A DNA stretch of 53,326 nt from Marinobacterium profundum (GTDB taxonomy: Bacteria; Pseudomonadota; Gammaproteobacteria; Pseudomonadales; Balneatricaceae): NCBI RefSeq assembly GCF_001528745.1, contig NZ_BCNS01000125.1:1-53326 (forward strand), written 5' to 3'. Position 1 is the first letter of the stretch; every line of letters starts with the position of its first letter. The notes beneath the pieces are model-generated. The model had not been told where the DNA came from. It did no database searches and saw only the letters and a list, made by a program, of their open reading frames with translations. Made by a program: the position numbers and the translations under genes. Positions 42,720 to 51,548 of the stretch are shown one piece after another.

Positions 42720-43871
42720 TTACCAGGTCAGTACTGCACCGACTGCGATGGTGTCGGTATCCTCGAAGTCAGAACCACCCACGGCGACTTCGGTACGATT
42801 CAATTCTGCCACCAGCTTTAGATTTTCGTTTAGATCGTGGAATACGGCGACGGCTGTGTTGCTGTACTCGGCATCGGCGCCCATCAGCAACGGATCATTG
42901 CTGCTTTCGTTCTCACCATAGGACAAAACAAAGCGGTTTGCACCCAGTGTGTAAGAAGCCTGAGTCAAAAAACCCTGCACATCGTTGTTCTCGGACGTCA
43001 CCAGATTGCTCAATCCTGCCACGGTGCCCAGTCCCTGACCATCAATGGCTGAGGCTGTGAGCGACAGACCACCGAACTTGACGTTCACGCCGCCCGACAC
43101 ACCACGGGAATCTACATTAGCGCCGCCGGACGCCGAACTCTGATAAAGACCACCCACCCAGGTCTTGAAGGAGCCACCATCAAAATCGCGTTTATAGGTC
43201 AGCTCGGTTTCAAACCGGGGCATCTCTTCGGACGATGCATCGCCGGTTTTGCTCGGGTCCATGATGCCGCCCGCAAACTGCAGACCCTTGGCCACCGGCG
43301 AGCGATAGGTAATCTGTGCCACCGGAAACGGATAAACATAACCGCTACCGATATTGCCGAAGGACACGTTACCGCCATCCACCAGCCCAAGGGTATCGGA
43401 CACCTGGCCGTGGCCGAGCAAGAGTTCATCGGACAGAATATTGCTACGGCTGAAAAGGCCGAAGTCCTTGCCGATCAGTACCTGACCAAAGTCGCCATCC
43501 ACTGTGCCGTAGAACTGACGTACGTCTATGCCACTGCGGGTACCAAGGCCTTCAGCGTCGCGATTTAAATCGGTGTCGTTAACTGTCACCCAGAAGGATG
43601 AACGGGCGCCGAGTTTAAGTTCGCCCGCCTGCTTGGTCATGTTGAAACCAATCCAGTTAGGCAAAAAGCCCATACGCACCCGGGCCTGGTCTCTATCTCC
43701 CAGAGGGCCGCCTTCCACACTGCTCTGGGTATAGAAGACATTGACCAGACCATCGGTACTGAAAGTCGTGCCCTCGTTGTCATAGAGGGTAATCCCGGCC
43801 TGGGTCTGGCCTGATAACAGCAGCGCCACCGCGGCTGGCAACAGTTTCACAAGCATTTTTTTATTTTTCAT
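42720..43871 (-). CDS. Outer-membrane porin
   Basis: A 383-aa beta-barrel porin of the general trimeric type (gammaproteobacterial Porin_4/OmpC-like). Signal peptide MKNKKMLVKLLPAAVALLLS ends at GQTQA. The mature chain alternates amphipathic strands and loops (GLVNVFYTQSSVEGG, ARSSFWVTVNDTD, FYGTVDGDFGQVLIGKDFGLF) and ends VGAVLTW with the C-terminal aromatic needed for Bam assembly. ATG at 43871 has AAGGAAAC just upstream. The 346-base gap before it (43872-44217) holds a half site CAGTACTTT at 43962-43970 and an AT-rich TATAGC, possibly its promoter. Confidence 0.9.
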   Translation of the reverse strand: MKNKKMLVKLLPAAVALLLSGQTQAGITLYDNEGTTFSTDGLVNVFYTQSSVEGGPLGDRDQARVRMGFLPNWIGFNMTKQAGELKLGARSSFWVTVNDTDLNRDAEGLGTRSGIDVRQFYGTVDGDFGQVLIGKDFGLFSRSNILSDELLLGHGQVSDTLGLVDGGNVSFGNIGSGYVYPFPVAQITYRSPVAKGLQFAGGIMDPSKTGDASSEEMPRFETELTYKRDFDGGSFKTWVGGLYQSSASGGANVDSRGVSGGVNVKFGGLSLTASAIDGQGLGTVAGLSNLVTSENNDVQGFLTQASYTLGANRFVLSYGENESSNDPLLMGADAEYSNTAVAVFHDLNENLKLVAELNRTEVAVGGSDFEDTDTIAVGAVLTW

Positions 43872-44217
43872 TGTGTTTCCTTGGATTGGGTTTGGCTTAA
43901 GGCTTGAGCCATTATCCGTACCCGCAACCCACCAAAACACAGCCTGTTTGGCTATAAAAAACAGTACTTTGGCGCTTGTAGCTAGAGTCGGGTGCAAAGT
44001 CGCGGTGTAGCGACGAAAAGCGTGCTACACCTCACCCTCTACCCGCCTGGGGCTTATAGACCCCAACCCGGCCCCGGTCTTAAGTAGTGCTTTATCACGC
44101 AGGTGCAACAGCCGCAGCTGCAATCCTTGTCGCAGTAACTTGTCGGTTTCAGCTATTCTGTGGAGGTATCAAAGGCGGGAACGACTGCGGACCCGCTGTT
44201 CTAACAGGAGTCGATTG

Positions 44218-44667
44218 ATGAAAAGAATTTTTATATTGCTGATCAGCACCGCCGCGGTGCTGTTCGGTGCTGCGCCCCAGGCATCGGAACTGTCTGACCA
44301 GCTGATCAGGGATGCGCGGCAAAGCTGTGCCGCCTATCAGGCGGGCGAACTCGGTTATCAGCCCGGTACCATTCGGGTGATCGATCTCAATCGCGATGGC
44401 GTTGAGGATGAAATCATCGACGAAAGTACCTACAGCTGCACCTCGTCAGCCACCCAGTTCTGCGATGCGACCGGCTGCGGCCTCAAGGTTATTGTCAATA
44501 ATCAGATTCTGGAGCGCCATGTGCGCCAGTGGCAGATCATAGATTGGGACAATGACCGCATGTTGCTGCTGTCACTGCACGGCTCCCAGTGTGGCACCCA
44601 GTCAGCCCAGGGCTGCTACGAAGCCATCACCTGGGTCGATGGAGATTTTCGTAGCGTACGTCGCTAG
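44218..44667 (+). CDS. Small exported Cys-rich protein
   Basis: A 149-aa protein with a signal peptide (FILLISTAAVLFGAAPQA). The mature domain has several cysteines (QSCAAY, YSCTSS, FCDATGCGLKVIVNN, SQCGTQSAQGC) and an EF-hand-like acidic stretch DLNRDGVEDEIID seen in repeat-type secreted proteins. ATG at 44218 has AGGAG 7 bases upstream. Function unknown. Confidence 0.75.
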   Translation: MKRIFILLISTAAVLFGAAPQASELSDQLIRDARQSCAAYQAGELGYQPGTIRVIDLNRDGVEDEIIDESTYSCTSSATQFCDATGCGLKVIVNNQILERHVRQWQIIDWDNDRMLLLSLHGSQCGTQSAQGCYEAITWVDGDFRSVRR

Positions 44668-44731
44668 CGAGGCTGTCTTGCAATACCTAACTTACTGCGA
44701 ACCACCTGAGCTTGGCTAAATAGTGGACAAG

Positions 44732-44768
44732 ACTGAGCCTGAACACCATAACGGCTTCCAGGCTCAGT
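44732..44768. terminator. Probable bidirectional terminator
   Basis: ACTGAGCCTG / CAGGCTCAGT stem (17-base loop) between convergent genes ending at 44667 and 44781; followed by TCTGTTCT on the plus strand. Not a strong T-tract. Confidence 0.5.
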
Positions 44769-44780
44769 TCTGTTCTGATG

Positions 44781-45257
44781 CTAAAGGCCAAGTTCGGTCA
44801 GGCCTGGATGATCATCGGGGCGCCTCCCCGAGGGCCAGCGAAACTTGCGCTCAGCCTCGGTGATAGGCACATCGTTGATGCTTGCATGGCGCTGCGCCAT
44901 CAGGCCATTGTCGTCAAACAGCCAGTTTTCATTGCCGCAGGCACGAAACCAGGCGCCGTTGTCATCCTGCCACTCGTAAACAAAGCGCACGGCGATGCGA
45001 TTGTCGGTAAAGGCCCAGAGCTCCTTGATCAGCCTGTATTCATGTTCGCGCTGCCACTTGCGCTGCAGCAGGTCGCGTATTTGCTCCCGCCCGGTGACAT
45101 ATTCGGATCTGTTGCGCCAGCGACTGTCCGGCGTATAGGCCATGCTTACTCGATCTGGGTCCTGACTGTTCCAGGCATCTTCCGCCAGGCGGATTTTCTG
45201 CATTGCGGTGTCGCGGTTAAAGGGTGGTAGTGGAGGTCTGGGCTGCTCGGTTGTCAT
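44781..45257 (-). CDS. DUF1348 / NTF2-like protein
   Basis: A 158-aa SnoaL/NTF2-fold protein of the DUF1348 family: [26 protein letters not shown], then ITGREQI-type [40 protein letters not shown] and the ending [16 protein letters not shown] are all typical. No defined activity is known for the family. ATG at 45257 follows AGGGGATC. It lies 66 bases downstream of the PPOX gene on the same strand. Confidence 0.9.
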   Translation of the reverse strand: MTTEQPRPPLPPFNRDTAMQKIRLAEDAWNSQDPDRVSMAYTPDSRWRNRSEYVTGREQIRDLLQRKWQREHEYRLIKELWAFTDNRIAVRFVYEWQDDNGAWFRACGNENWLFDDNGLMAQRHASINDVPITEAERKFRWPSGRRPDDHPGLTELGL

Positions 45258-45323
45258 TTTTGATCCCCTCTGGGTCTGCTCTCGGGTATATGTTTTTGAT
45301 CTTCTTTCTGGGTGTTATATCGA

Positions 45324-45932
45324 TTACCGACTCAGTTCACAGGCCGCGAGCTGTGCCCGTAGACGCTGATTTTCTTCGCGCAACGGTTGCAGTTGCTGTT
45401 CAATTTCCGGCTGGGTATAGCGCGGCACCAGGTGCTGCGGGCAGTTCCAGTCAAAGGCTTCAATCTGCACGATAAACCCCCGTTCAATACTGGCCTTGTA
45501 ATCTGGTACGGCGAGCCTGGACAGCGCCTCGCTTTGTGCATCCAGCTCGCGTACCCGACCCAGCAGCTTTAGACGGGCCTTGTTAGGATAATCCATCATG
45601 ATCAGTGCCACGCGGTCGTCGATGCGAAAGTTGCCGGTGCTGATGTACTGCCGGTTGCCCTTGAAGTCGGCAAAGCCAATATTCCGATCATCAAGCACCC
45701 GAACAAAACCTGCGGGTCCACCACGGTGCTGTACATAGGGCCAGCCGGTTTCACCAACACTGGCCATGTAAAAGCTGTCTCTTGCTGCAATAAATTCTGC
45801 TTCTCGCGGACCTAAGCGATTGTGATGATCTTCGCCCTGCTCCATCCTGGCATAGCTGGAACGGCTGCCCATGGCCTGCTGCGCATCGCGCACTGAGGCG
45901 GTAAAAGCTAACTCGGCGAATCGGTGTCCCAT
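45324..45932 (-). CDS. Pyridoxamine-5'-phosphate-oxidase-family flavoprotein
   Basis: A 202-aa split-barrel flavin-binding protein. ARDSFYMASVGETGWPYVQHRGGPAGFVRVLDD and FADFKGNRQYISTGN match the PPOX-like family; FNRQ-like residues bind FMN in relatives. The C-terminus adds a coiled coil (EIEQQLQPLREENQRLRAQL). ATG at 45932 (MGHRFAE) has AGGAGGT 5 bases upstream; the frame extends to 46016. Divergent from a LysR gene, which probably regulates it. Confidence 0.88.
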   Translation of the reverse strand: MGHRFAELAFTASVRDAQQAMGSRSSYARMEQGEDHHNRLGPREAEFIAARDSFYMASVGETGWPYVQHRGGPAGFVRVLDDRNIGFADFKGNRQYISTGNFRIDDRVALIMMDYPNKARLKLLGRVRELDAQSEALSRLAVPDYKASIERGFIVQIEAFDWNCPQHLVPRYTQPEIEQQLQPLREENQRLRAQLAACELSR

Positions 45933-46071
45933 TCTGTACCTCCTGGCTGCCGGACCCTGCAACTTGGTCGGCCTTGCGTTGCTGCGTCGGTGAAAAGTCA
46001 TGATGACAAATATCACTTGCCAGAAGAATTCTTAGAAAAGACAATTAATTATTCCACCTGAAGGAATAGTC

Positions 46072-46986
46072 ATGGATAAGTTCCACCTCATGAGCGTATT
46101 TGTCGCCGTCGCCGAACAGCAGGGTTTCGCCGCCGCCGCCCGCAAACTGGCCATTTCGCCCCCTGCGGTCACCCGTGCCATTGCCGCACTGGAAGAAAAC
46201 CTGGGTATTCAGCTTTTGCAGCGCACCACACGTATCGTGCGCCCTACCGAAGCGGGTCTGCGTTATCTGGAAGATGCCAGGCGTATCCTGAGTGATGTCG
46301 ATGCCGCAGCAGATGCGGCCGCTGGCGTCAACGCTCAGCCCCGTGGCCACCTGACCGTGACGGCGCCGGCGCTGTTCGGACGCATTTTCGTGCTGCCGAC
46401 ACTGATCGAGTACCTGGAAACCTATCGCGAAACCCGCATGTCGAGCCTCTTCCTGGATCGCATCGTCAATATGCTGGAAGAAGGTGTGGATGTGGGGGTG
46501 CGGATCGGCGAGCTGCCAGATTCCAGCATGCGCGCTCTGCGCGTGGGCTCCGTACGCCTGATGCTCTGCGCATCACCCGCCTATCTGCAGCAACACGGCA
46601 GGCCCGAAACACTGCAGGCACTAGAGAGCCACAGCATTATCGCCTCAAGCGCCGGCAGTGGCGCAGCTCTTGGAGACTGGCTATTTCACACCAGCACCGG
46701 GCCCCACAGTATTAGGGTGCAACCAAGGCTCAGTGTCACCACCAACGATGCCGCCATAGAAGCGACAGTTCAGGGATTGGGAATTACCCGGGTGCTGTCC
46801 TATCAGGTCGCAGAGCATATCAGCAGCGGCGCGCTCGAGATTTTGCTGAGCGACTCAGAGCCGGCACCGCGCCCCATTCATATAGTGCATCGCGAAGGCC
46901 GCTACGCCAGCGCCAAAGTACGTGCGCTGGTCGATCTGCTGGCACAGCGACTGCGAGCAAACCCTGCGCTAAGCCACGAATCTTAA
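46072..46986 (+). CDS. LysR-family transcriptional regulator
   Basis: A 304-aa regulator: N-terminal winged helix (FVAVAEQQGFAAAARKLAISPPAVTRAIAALE) and a substrate-binding-like domain (RGHLTVTAPALFGRIFVLP, LFLDRIVNMLEEGVDVGVRIGEL) of the AaeR/PA-type subgroup. It is divergent from the PPOX gene; the 139-base gap 45933-46071 probably holds a shared operator, and the PPOX-DUF1348 pair is the likely target. Effector unknown. Confidence 0.92.
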   Translation: MDKFHLMSVFVAVAEQQGFAAAARKLAISPPAVTRAIAALEENLGIQLLQRTTRIVRPTEAGLRYLEDARRILSDVDAAADAAAGVNAQPRGHLTVTAPALFGRIFVLPTLIEYLETYRETRMSSLFLDRIVNMLEEGVDVGVRIGELPDSSMRALRVGSVRLMLCASPAYLQQHGRPETLQALESHSIIASSAGSGAALGDWLFHTSTGPHSIRVQPRLSVTTNDAAIEATVQGLGITRVLSYQVAEHISSGALEILLSDSEPAPRPIHIVHREGRYASAKVRALVDLLAQRLRANPALSHES

Positions 46987-46995
46987 TTAAGCTTT

Positions 46996-47044
46996 GGGGC
47001 AAGGGGCAAGGGGCAAGGGGCAAGGGGCAAGGGGCAAGGGGCAA
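46996..47044 (+). repeat. Seven tandem GGGGCAA repeats (G-quadruplex prone)
   Basis: GGGGCAA repeated exactly seven times without error, 10 bases after the LysR stop. The G-rich strand has runs of four G separated by CAA, which should form stable G-quadruplexes in DNA or in the lysR message. Copy number may vary by slippage. Confidence 0.95.
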
Positions 47045-47120
47045 AACAAGATAACGGTATAAATTCGAGACAACAAGGAACATATTCAACAGGGAAGCTG
47101 GCGATGCCATTAGTGTCTGA

Positions 47121-47831
47121 TTACCACTGCAGCCAACAGCCCCTTTGCTGAAAATATGCCTGCAGCACTTTGTAATCCGGGCAATGGTGTTCCACCAGGC
47201 GCCAGAAGCGCGGCGAGTGATCAAAATGGCGCAAATGGCACAGCTCATGAATCAGTACATAATCTGCTGCCTCAGGACGGGCCATGATCAGCCTCCAGTT
47301 CAGGGATATCTGGCCACGGCTGTCACAACTGCCCCAGCGGCGGCGAAAGCCGCGAATCGATACCCCTGCGGGATTCAGGCCCGTGTATCGGCCCAGCTCC
47401 AGCAGGCGTGGGCCAAGCACTTCCTCGGCCTGCTGTATAAACCACTGCTGTAGCAACATGCTGACCGCTTCTGCCGCAGGCCTGCGAATACGGCGTGACA
47501 TGGTAACCCTTAACTCATCGCCCTCTATCCTTACCGCAGAAGCCCCCGCCAATTGCCAGTGCAAGCGGTAGTCCTGCCCCTGCCAGGGAATAAGCCCGCC
47601 CTCGACGATCTCAATGCCATGGGCTTCCTGGCGTACCTGCTGACGATCCAGATGACTCAGCACCCATTGCCGGCGACTTTGCACAAAGTCATGCACCCAC
47701 TGCTCACTAACCCATTCGGGCACACGCACCAGCACCGCATCGGCGTTGATCTGTATGGCGGCGCTCTTGCGCTTGCTGCGTACCACTTTATAGTCAAACG
47801 GTAGCAGTGCCTGGTTACGACTGTCGGTCAT
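47121..47831 (-). CDS. YgjP-like (DUF45, M48-related) metallopeptidase
   Basis: A 236-aa protein of the YgjP/SprT-like WLM group. Signature: RRWGSCDSRGQISLNWRL, then VLIHELCHLRHFDHSPRFW with zinc site His195-Glu196-His199 and His205. The N-terminal part (VVRSKRKSAAIQI) is also typical. Role in cells poorly defined. ATG at 47831. Confidence 0.92.
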   Translation of the reverse strand: MTDSRNQALLPFDYKVVRSKRKSAAIQINADAVLVRVPEWVSEQWVHDFVQSRRQWVLSHLDRQQVRQEAHGIEIVEGGLIPWQGQDYRLHWQLAGASAVRIEGDELRVTMSRRIRRPAAEAVSMLLQQWFIQQAEEVLGPRLLELGRYTGLNPAGVSIRGFRRRWGSCDSRGQISLNWRLIMARPEAADYVLIHELCHLRHFDHSPRFWRLVEHHCPDYKVLQAYFQQRGCWLQW

Positions 47832-47924
47832 GGGGCTGTGCAGATACTCTGTATTCTAATTTGACGGTGACTCGGCCCAACGCTCTCAACAAAGGCCGGC
47901 GGCCATTATACGGAAGAATGGATT

Positions 47925-48515
47925 ATGGAACCGATAACTGCGTTAAATTGTGAGGCCCTGGTGGAGGAAATCCGCCAGTGCCGACACTGCCAGGGCCTGC
48001 CGGAATCCGCGCGTCCGATACTGCAGGCGGCCAGCAACGCCAGGATACTGATCATCGGGCAGGCCCCCGGTGCCCGCACCACAATCCAGGGCCGCCCCTT
48101 TGATGATGCCAGCGGTGATCGGCTGCGCAATTGGCTCGGACTCACGCGGGAACAGTTCTACGATTCTGGCTGCCTTGCCATCATGCCCATGGGGTTTTGC
48201 TTTCCGGGCTCAGCCGCCAGTGGCGACAAGCCACCGCGCAAGGAGTGTGCACCCTTGTGGCATCCGCGCCTGCTTGAATCCATGCCGAAAATCCGCCTGA
48301 CGCTGCTGATCGGCCAGTATGCCCAGCGCCGCTACGTTCCGGGCAAGTACGCCTCGCTCACTGAAACAGTATTGCACTGGCGTGAACTGCCCGCGGACTG
48401 CCTTCCCCTGCCCCACCCTTCGCCACGCAACCAGCGCTGGCTCAAGAGCAACCCCTGGTTTGACGACGAACTGGTGCCAGAGTTGCGTCTGCGGGTGCAG
48501 CAGGCGCTGGCATAG
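47925..48515 (+). CDS. Uracil-DNA-glycosylase-superfamily protein
   Basis: A 196-aa UDG-fold protein: EIRQCRHCQGLPESARPIL, IIGQAPGARTTIQGRPFDD (motif 1, GQAPG at 45-49) and the late PLPHPSPRNQRWLKSNPWF (motif 2 His). The usual base-excision residue is not certain, and no 4Fe-4S cysteine set is complete (CRHC only), so repair activity is likely but unproven. ATG at 47925 with GGAAGA upstream. Confidence 0.87.
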   Translation: MEPITALNCEALVEEIRQCRHCQGLPESARPILQAASNARILIIGQAPGARTTIQGRPFDDASGDRLRNWLGLTREQFYDSGCLAIMPMGFCFPGSAASGDKPPRKECAPLWHPRLLESMPKIRLTLLIGQYAQRRYVPGKYASLTETVLHWRELPADCLPLPHPSPRNQRWLKSNPWFDDELVPELRLRVQQALA

Positions 48516-48528
48516 CAAGCCGCCGTCG

Positions 48529-50499
48529 TCACAACTGGCGTACACAGGCACGCACGGCAGCAAGATAGGCTTTTTGTATTCTGGGCTCGCCGCCTTCGGC
48601 ATAACGCAACTGCTCATACAGCCGTGCCACAGTGCCAATAATCGGTGCCAGATCAGGCCGCGCCAGCGCAATGCGCTGGGCATAGCGCCCCACAGGCTCA
48701 CCGGGTTTGCGCCCAAGCCCGCGACTCTCGAAACGGCCACTCAGGCGCAGCAAGGCCGCATCCACCGGATCTTTTGTTTTGGGCCTGCGCTGACGCAACA
48801 GGCCGAGCGCGACCCAGCCCAGCACCAGACTGAAGGGGATCAGCAGCCCCAGCGCCAGTTTCCACAGCGTGACTTCACCAAGCAGTTTTTGCAGCAGGTC
48901 ATTCTGGCGCAACTGATAACTAAGCACCCAGCGATGCCAGACAAAGTTCAGTGCATCGGTCCGCATGCGCAATGTATTGATCCAGCTAATATGCCCAAAT
49001 CGCACTGGCGAAAGCGGCGTATCAGACAGAAATCCCGGCTGACTGGACAGCAGTTGCTCGGCACTTTGTTCGATACGCTCAGGTGCCACAGCTGCGGTTG
49101 GGTCGACGCGCACCCAGCCCCGCCCCTGGTGCCAGACCTCAGTCCAGGCATGGGCCTCGAACTGGCGCACCACCAGATAATTTTCATAGGGGTTCCACTC
49201 GCCCCCCAGATAGCCCCCGACAATACGGGTCGGCACACCCGCGGCGCGTAACAGGAAAGTCAGACTACTGGCAAAATGACCGCAAAAGCCTTCCTGAGTA
49301 TCAAACAGAAAGTCATCAATGCTGTCATCACCCAGACGCTCCGGTGTCAGGGTGTAGCTAAATTCCCGCCCATAAAGCGCCAGCGCCCGGGCCACAAGAC
49401 TTTCGGTTGAGGCATCCTCCGCTCGCCAGGACAGGGCCAGCGCCCGGGCGCGTTCGTTGCCCCGTTCAGGCAGCACCAGATAGCGCTCGCGCTGCGCCGC
49501 CGTCAGGGGTTGAAAACTGTCACTGGAAAGGCGTGATGCCAGGGCGAAGTCCACTCGCTGGCGAATCTTGGCCGGCGCCCTTAGCGTCTGATTGGCCTGC
49601 ATACGCAGCGGCCAGGGAGCCGAAACCGGATAGTCCAGCGCATAGACCCAGGGCTGGCCACTGGGCTCCTGCGTAATGTTATACCGCAGCAAAGTGCCGG
49701 ACTCAGAGTCTGGTGACTGGAAGAGGCTACGGTCCTTTTCCGCCTCCCAGCGCCGGCCGTCGAAACGGTCATAGGTCAGACCGCGCCAGTATCGACTGGA
49801 CGGTGGCGGCGGCCTGCCATTGTCAAACTGCACCCTAAAGGCAACTTCACTGGAACCGGTCAGCCGACTCACATCCCCCGGCGACAGCGTATCCGACAGC
49901 CCAGTGCGTGCCTCGCCCTGCGCCAGGGGTGCATACCAGATCGGCCCTATGCGCGGCACCACCACAAACAACACCACCATAAGCGGCAATGCCGGCAGAA
50001 CCAGCCGAATCGATGCACGCAATGGTCGCCAGAAGTCGGGATGGCGCTCGCTCTGGTAGACAGAATTCAGCGCCGCCGTTATCAGCACCAGCACCAGGGC
50101 GACATAGAGGGCATGCAACAGGCTCTGACCAAAAAGCAGCTCGGTAGCGGCAAGGAAATAGGCGACATAAATCAGCACCAGTGCATCGCGGCGCTTGTAA
50201 ATTTCGAGCAGTTTGAGGGAAAAACCCGCGAACAGCAGCGCCACCGCGAGTTCAGGCCCGTTGCCCCGACCGATAGACATGATCACACCGATGCCGGCCG
50301 TCACCGCCATCATGAACTTAACGCTCCAGTGCGGAAAGGATGTGCGCCCCAGATACACCCACAGGCGCCAGCCCAGGGCGCCAAACGTCATCAGCGGCAA
50401 CCACCAGGGCAGGCGCAGACTGTGGGGCAAAAGCACTGCGACCACCATAAGCAACTGCCATAACAAGGCCGGGCGAGTAAGTTGATACACCGCCTTCAT
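48529..50499 (-). CDS. tgpA: TgpA-like transglutaminase membrane protein (DUF3488)
   Basis: A 656-aa protein: about six N-terminal transmembrane helices (DUF3488), a periplasmic transglutaminase-like domain with triad Cys406 (QEGFCGHFAS), His450 (FEAHAWTEVW) and Asp466 (WVRVDPTAA), one further helix at about 560-580 and a C-terminal DUF4129-like tail. It is the homologue of the essential Pseudomonas TgpA. ATG at 50499 overlaps the DUF58 stop (ATGA); the longer frame to 50640 is inside DUF58. Third gene of the moxR-DUF58-tgpA operon. Confidence 0.92.
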   Translation of the reverse strand: MKAVYQLTRPALLWQLLMVVAVLLPHSLRLPWWLPLMTFGALGWRLWVYLGRTSFPHWSVKFMMAVTAGIGVIMSIGRGNGPELAVALLFAGFSLKLLEIYKRRDALVLIYVAYFLAATELLFGQSLLHALYVALVLVLITAALNSVYQSERHPDFWRPLRASIRLVLPALPLMVVLFVVVPRIGPIWYAPLAQGEARTGLSDTLSPGDVSRLTGSSEVAFRVQFDNGRPPPPSSRYWRGLTYDRFDGRRWEAEKDRSLFQSPDSESGTLLRYNITQEPSGQPWVYALDYPVSAPWPLRMQANQTLRAPAKIRQRVDFALASRLSSDSFQPLTAAQRERYLVLPERGNERARALALSWRAEDASTESLVARALALYGREFSYTLTPERLGDDSIDDFLFDTQEGFCGHFASSLTFLLRAAGVPTRIVGGYLGGEWNPYENYLVVRQFEAHAWTEVWHQGRGWVRVDPTAAVAPERIEQSAEQLLSSQPGFLSDTPLSPVRFGHISWINTLRMRTDALNFVWHRWVLSYQLRQNDLLQKLLGEVTLWKLALGLLIPFSLVLGWVALGLLRQRRPKTKDPVDAALLRLSGRFESRGLGRKPGEPVGRYAQRIALARPDLAPIIGTVARLYEQLRYAEGGEPRIQKAYLAAVRACVRQL

Positions 50500-51464
50500 G
50501 GCGCCGCCCGCCCATGCAGCGCCAGAGCTCGCAGTACCTGATGCCGATGCCGGCCGCCACGCCCTGGCGGGATTTCTCCCCCAGGCAGGCGCAAGCCGTA
50601 CTGAACCGGCTGGCGCGCCAGTTTGAGCGCCCAGTAACACAGCCGTGACAGCCGCTGTTCAGTGTCCAGCTCTGGCCAGAAAGACCAATCGAGCCAGAGC
50701 TGCTCATCGGCGTGATCCACAAACTGCTTGGCATGTAGTCCCTGACCTGCGGCCAGTTGTTTCCAGGCGATATGGCGCGGTGACATGCCCTGCTGGTAGG
50801 TTTCAAGGCCGGCGAAGTCCTCGCTGCCGCGCCCGCTGGCCACAGAGCCGCGCTCACCGCTACCAAGTCCCTGGGGCAGGAGGCCGCCTTCGATCGGACG
50901 CGGATACGCCAGAGCCTGCAGGTCGGTTTCGAGCCAGGTCCAGGCGCGCAGCAGACCCAGCGGGTACAAGGTTTCAATCAGCAAGGCTCCCGGTCGCCAC
51001 CAGCCCCGCTCCACAGCCTGGGCATAGAGGCGCACACGCCTTTCACTGTCGTCGATCAAATCACAGCTCACCGGTGTCTGATCCACCCAGGAAAGCTGCA
51101 GCGCTTCGTAGTTGCGCCGTCGTCCGGCCCGCAGCAGCAATTCAAACTCGGCGTTTTCTCCGACCAGACAGGGCTTGGCAGAGAGCGCGGTAATAGTGAG
51201 GCCGGCAAGGTTGCTGTAGGTATGCAAAATGGACACAACAAAGAGCGACAGCAGCACAAAACTGACCGCATACACCAGGTTATTTTCGTAGTTGATACCC
51301 AGCAGCAGGATCACCAGGGCGGCAAACAGAAACCACAGACCGGCCTTGGTCGGGAAGATGAAAATACGTTTTTGCGTCAGCGTCAGGCTTCTGGCAGGCG
51401 CATGACGCCCCAGTGCCCAGCGGCGCGCCCGTGCGCCAAGCCTGCGACTCCAGCGCTCAGACAT
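50496..51464 (-). CDS. DUF58-domain membrane protein
   Basis: A 322-aa protein with two adjacent transmembrane helices near the start (GLWFLFAALVILLLGINYENNLVYAVSFVLLSLF read in two parts) and a DUF58 domain, a vWA-related module (GSEDFAGLETYQQGMSPRHIAWKQLA is the signature). Works with the MoxR ATPase as a chaperone-like pair. ATG at 51464; ends in a coupled overlap with tgpA. Confidence 0.92.
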   Translation of the reverse strand: MSERWSRRLGARARRWALGRHAPARSLTLTQKRIFIFPTKAGLWFLFAALVILLLGINYENNLVYAVSFVLLSLFVVSILHTYSNLAGLTITALSAKPCLVGENAEFELLLRAGRRRNYEALQLSWVDQTPVSCDLIDDSERRVRLYAQAVERGWWRPGALLIETLYPLGLLRAWTWLETDLQALAYPRPIEGGLLPQGLGSGERGSVASGRGSEDFAGLETYQQGMSPRHIAWKQLAAGQGLHAKQFVDHADEQLWLDWSFWPELDTEQRLSRLCYWALKLARQPVQYGLRLPGGEIPPGRGGRHRHQVLRALALHGRAAP

Positions 51465-51499
51465 GGGGAACCTGCAACCTTTGCGACGACCGCGGACAT

Positions 51500-51548
51500 G
51501 CAGCCTGTCGGGTTTTTCCGCAGGTTAGCGTTAAGTCCGGCAGGCTGC
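51500..51548. repeat. Dispersed palindromic repeat, copy F (49 bp)
   Basis: GCAGCCTGTCGG ... TTAAGTCCGGCAGGCTGC, inverted ends, lying between moxR and the DUF58 gene inside the operon. Its end supplies the TAG stop of moxR. Confidence 0.75.

Noticed and set aside
46996-47044. Possible CRISPR array
   Set aside because: Seven-base tandem units without spacers; a simple heptamer repeat.
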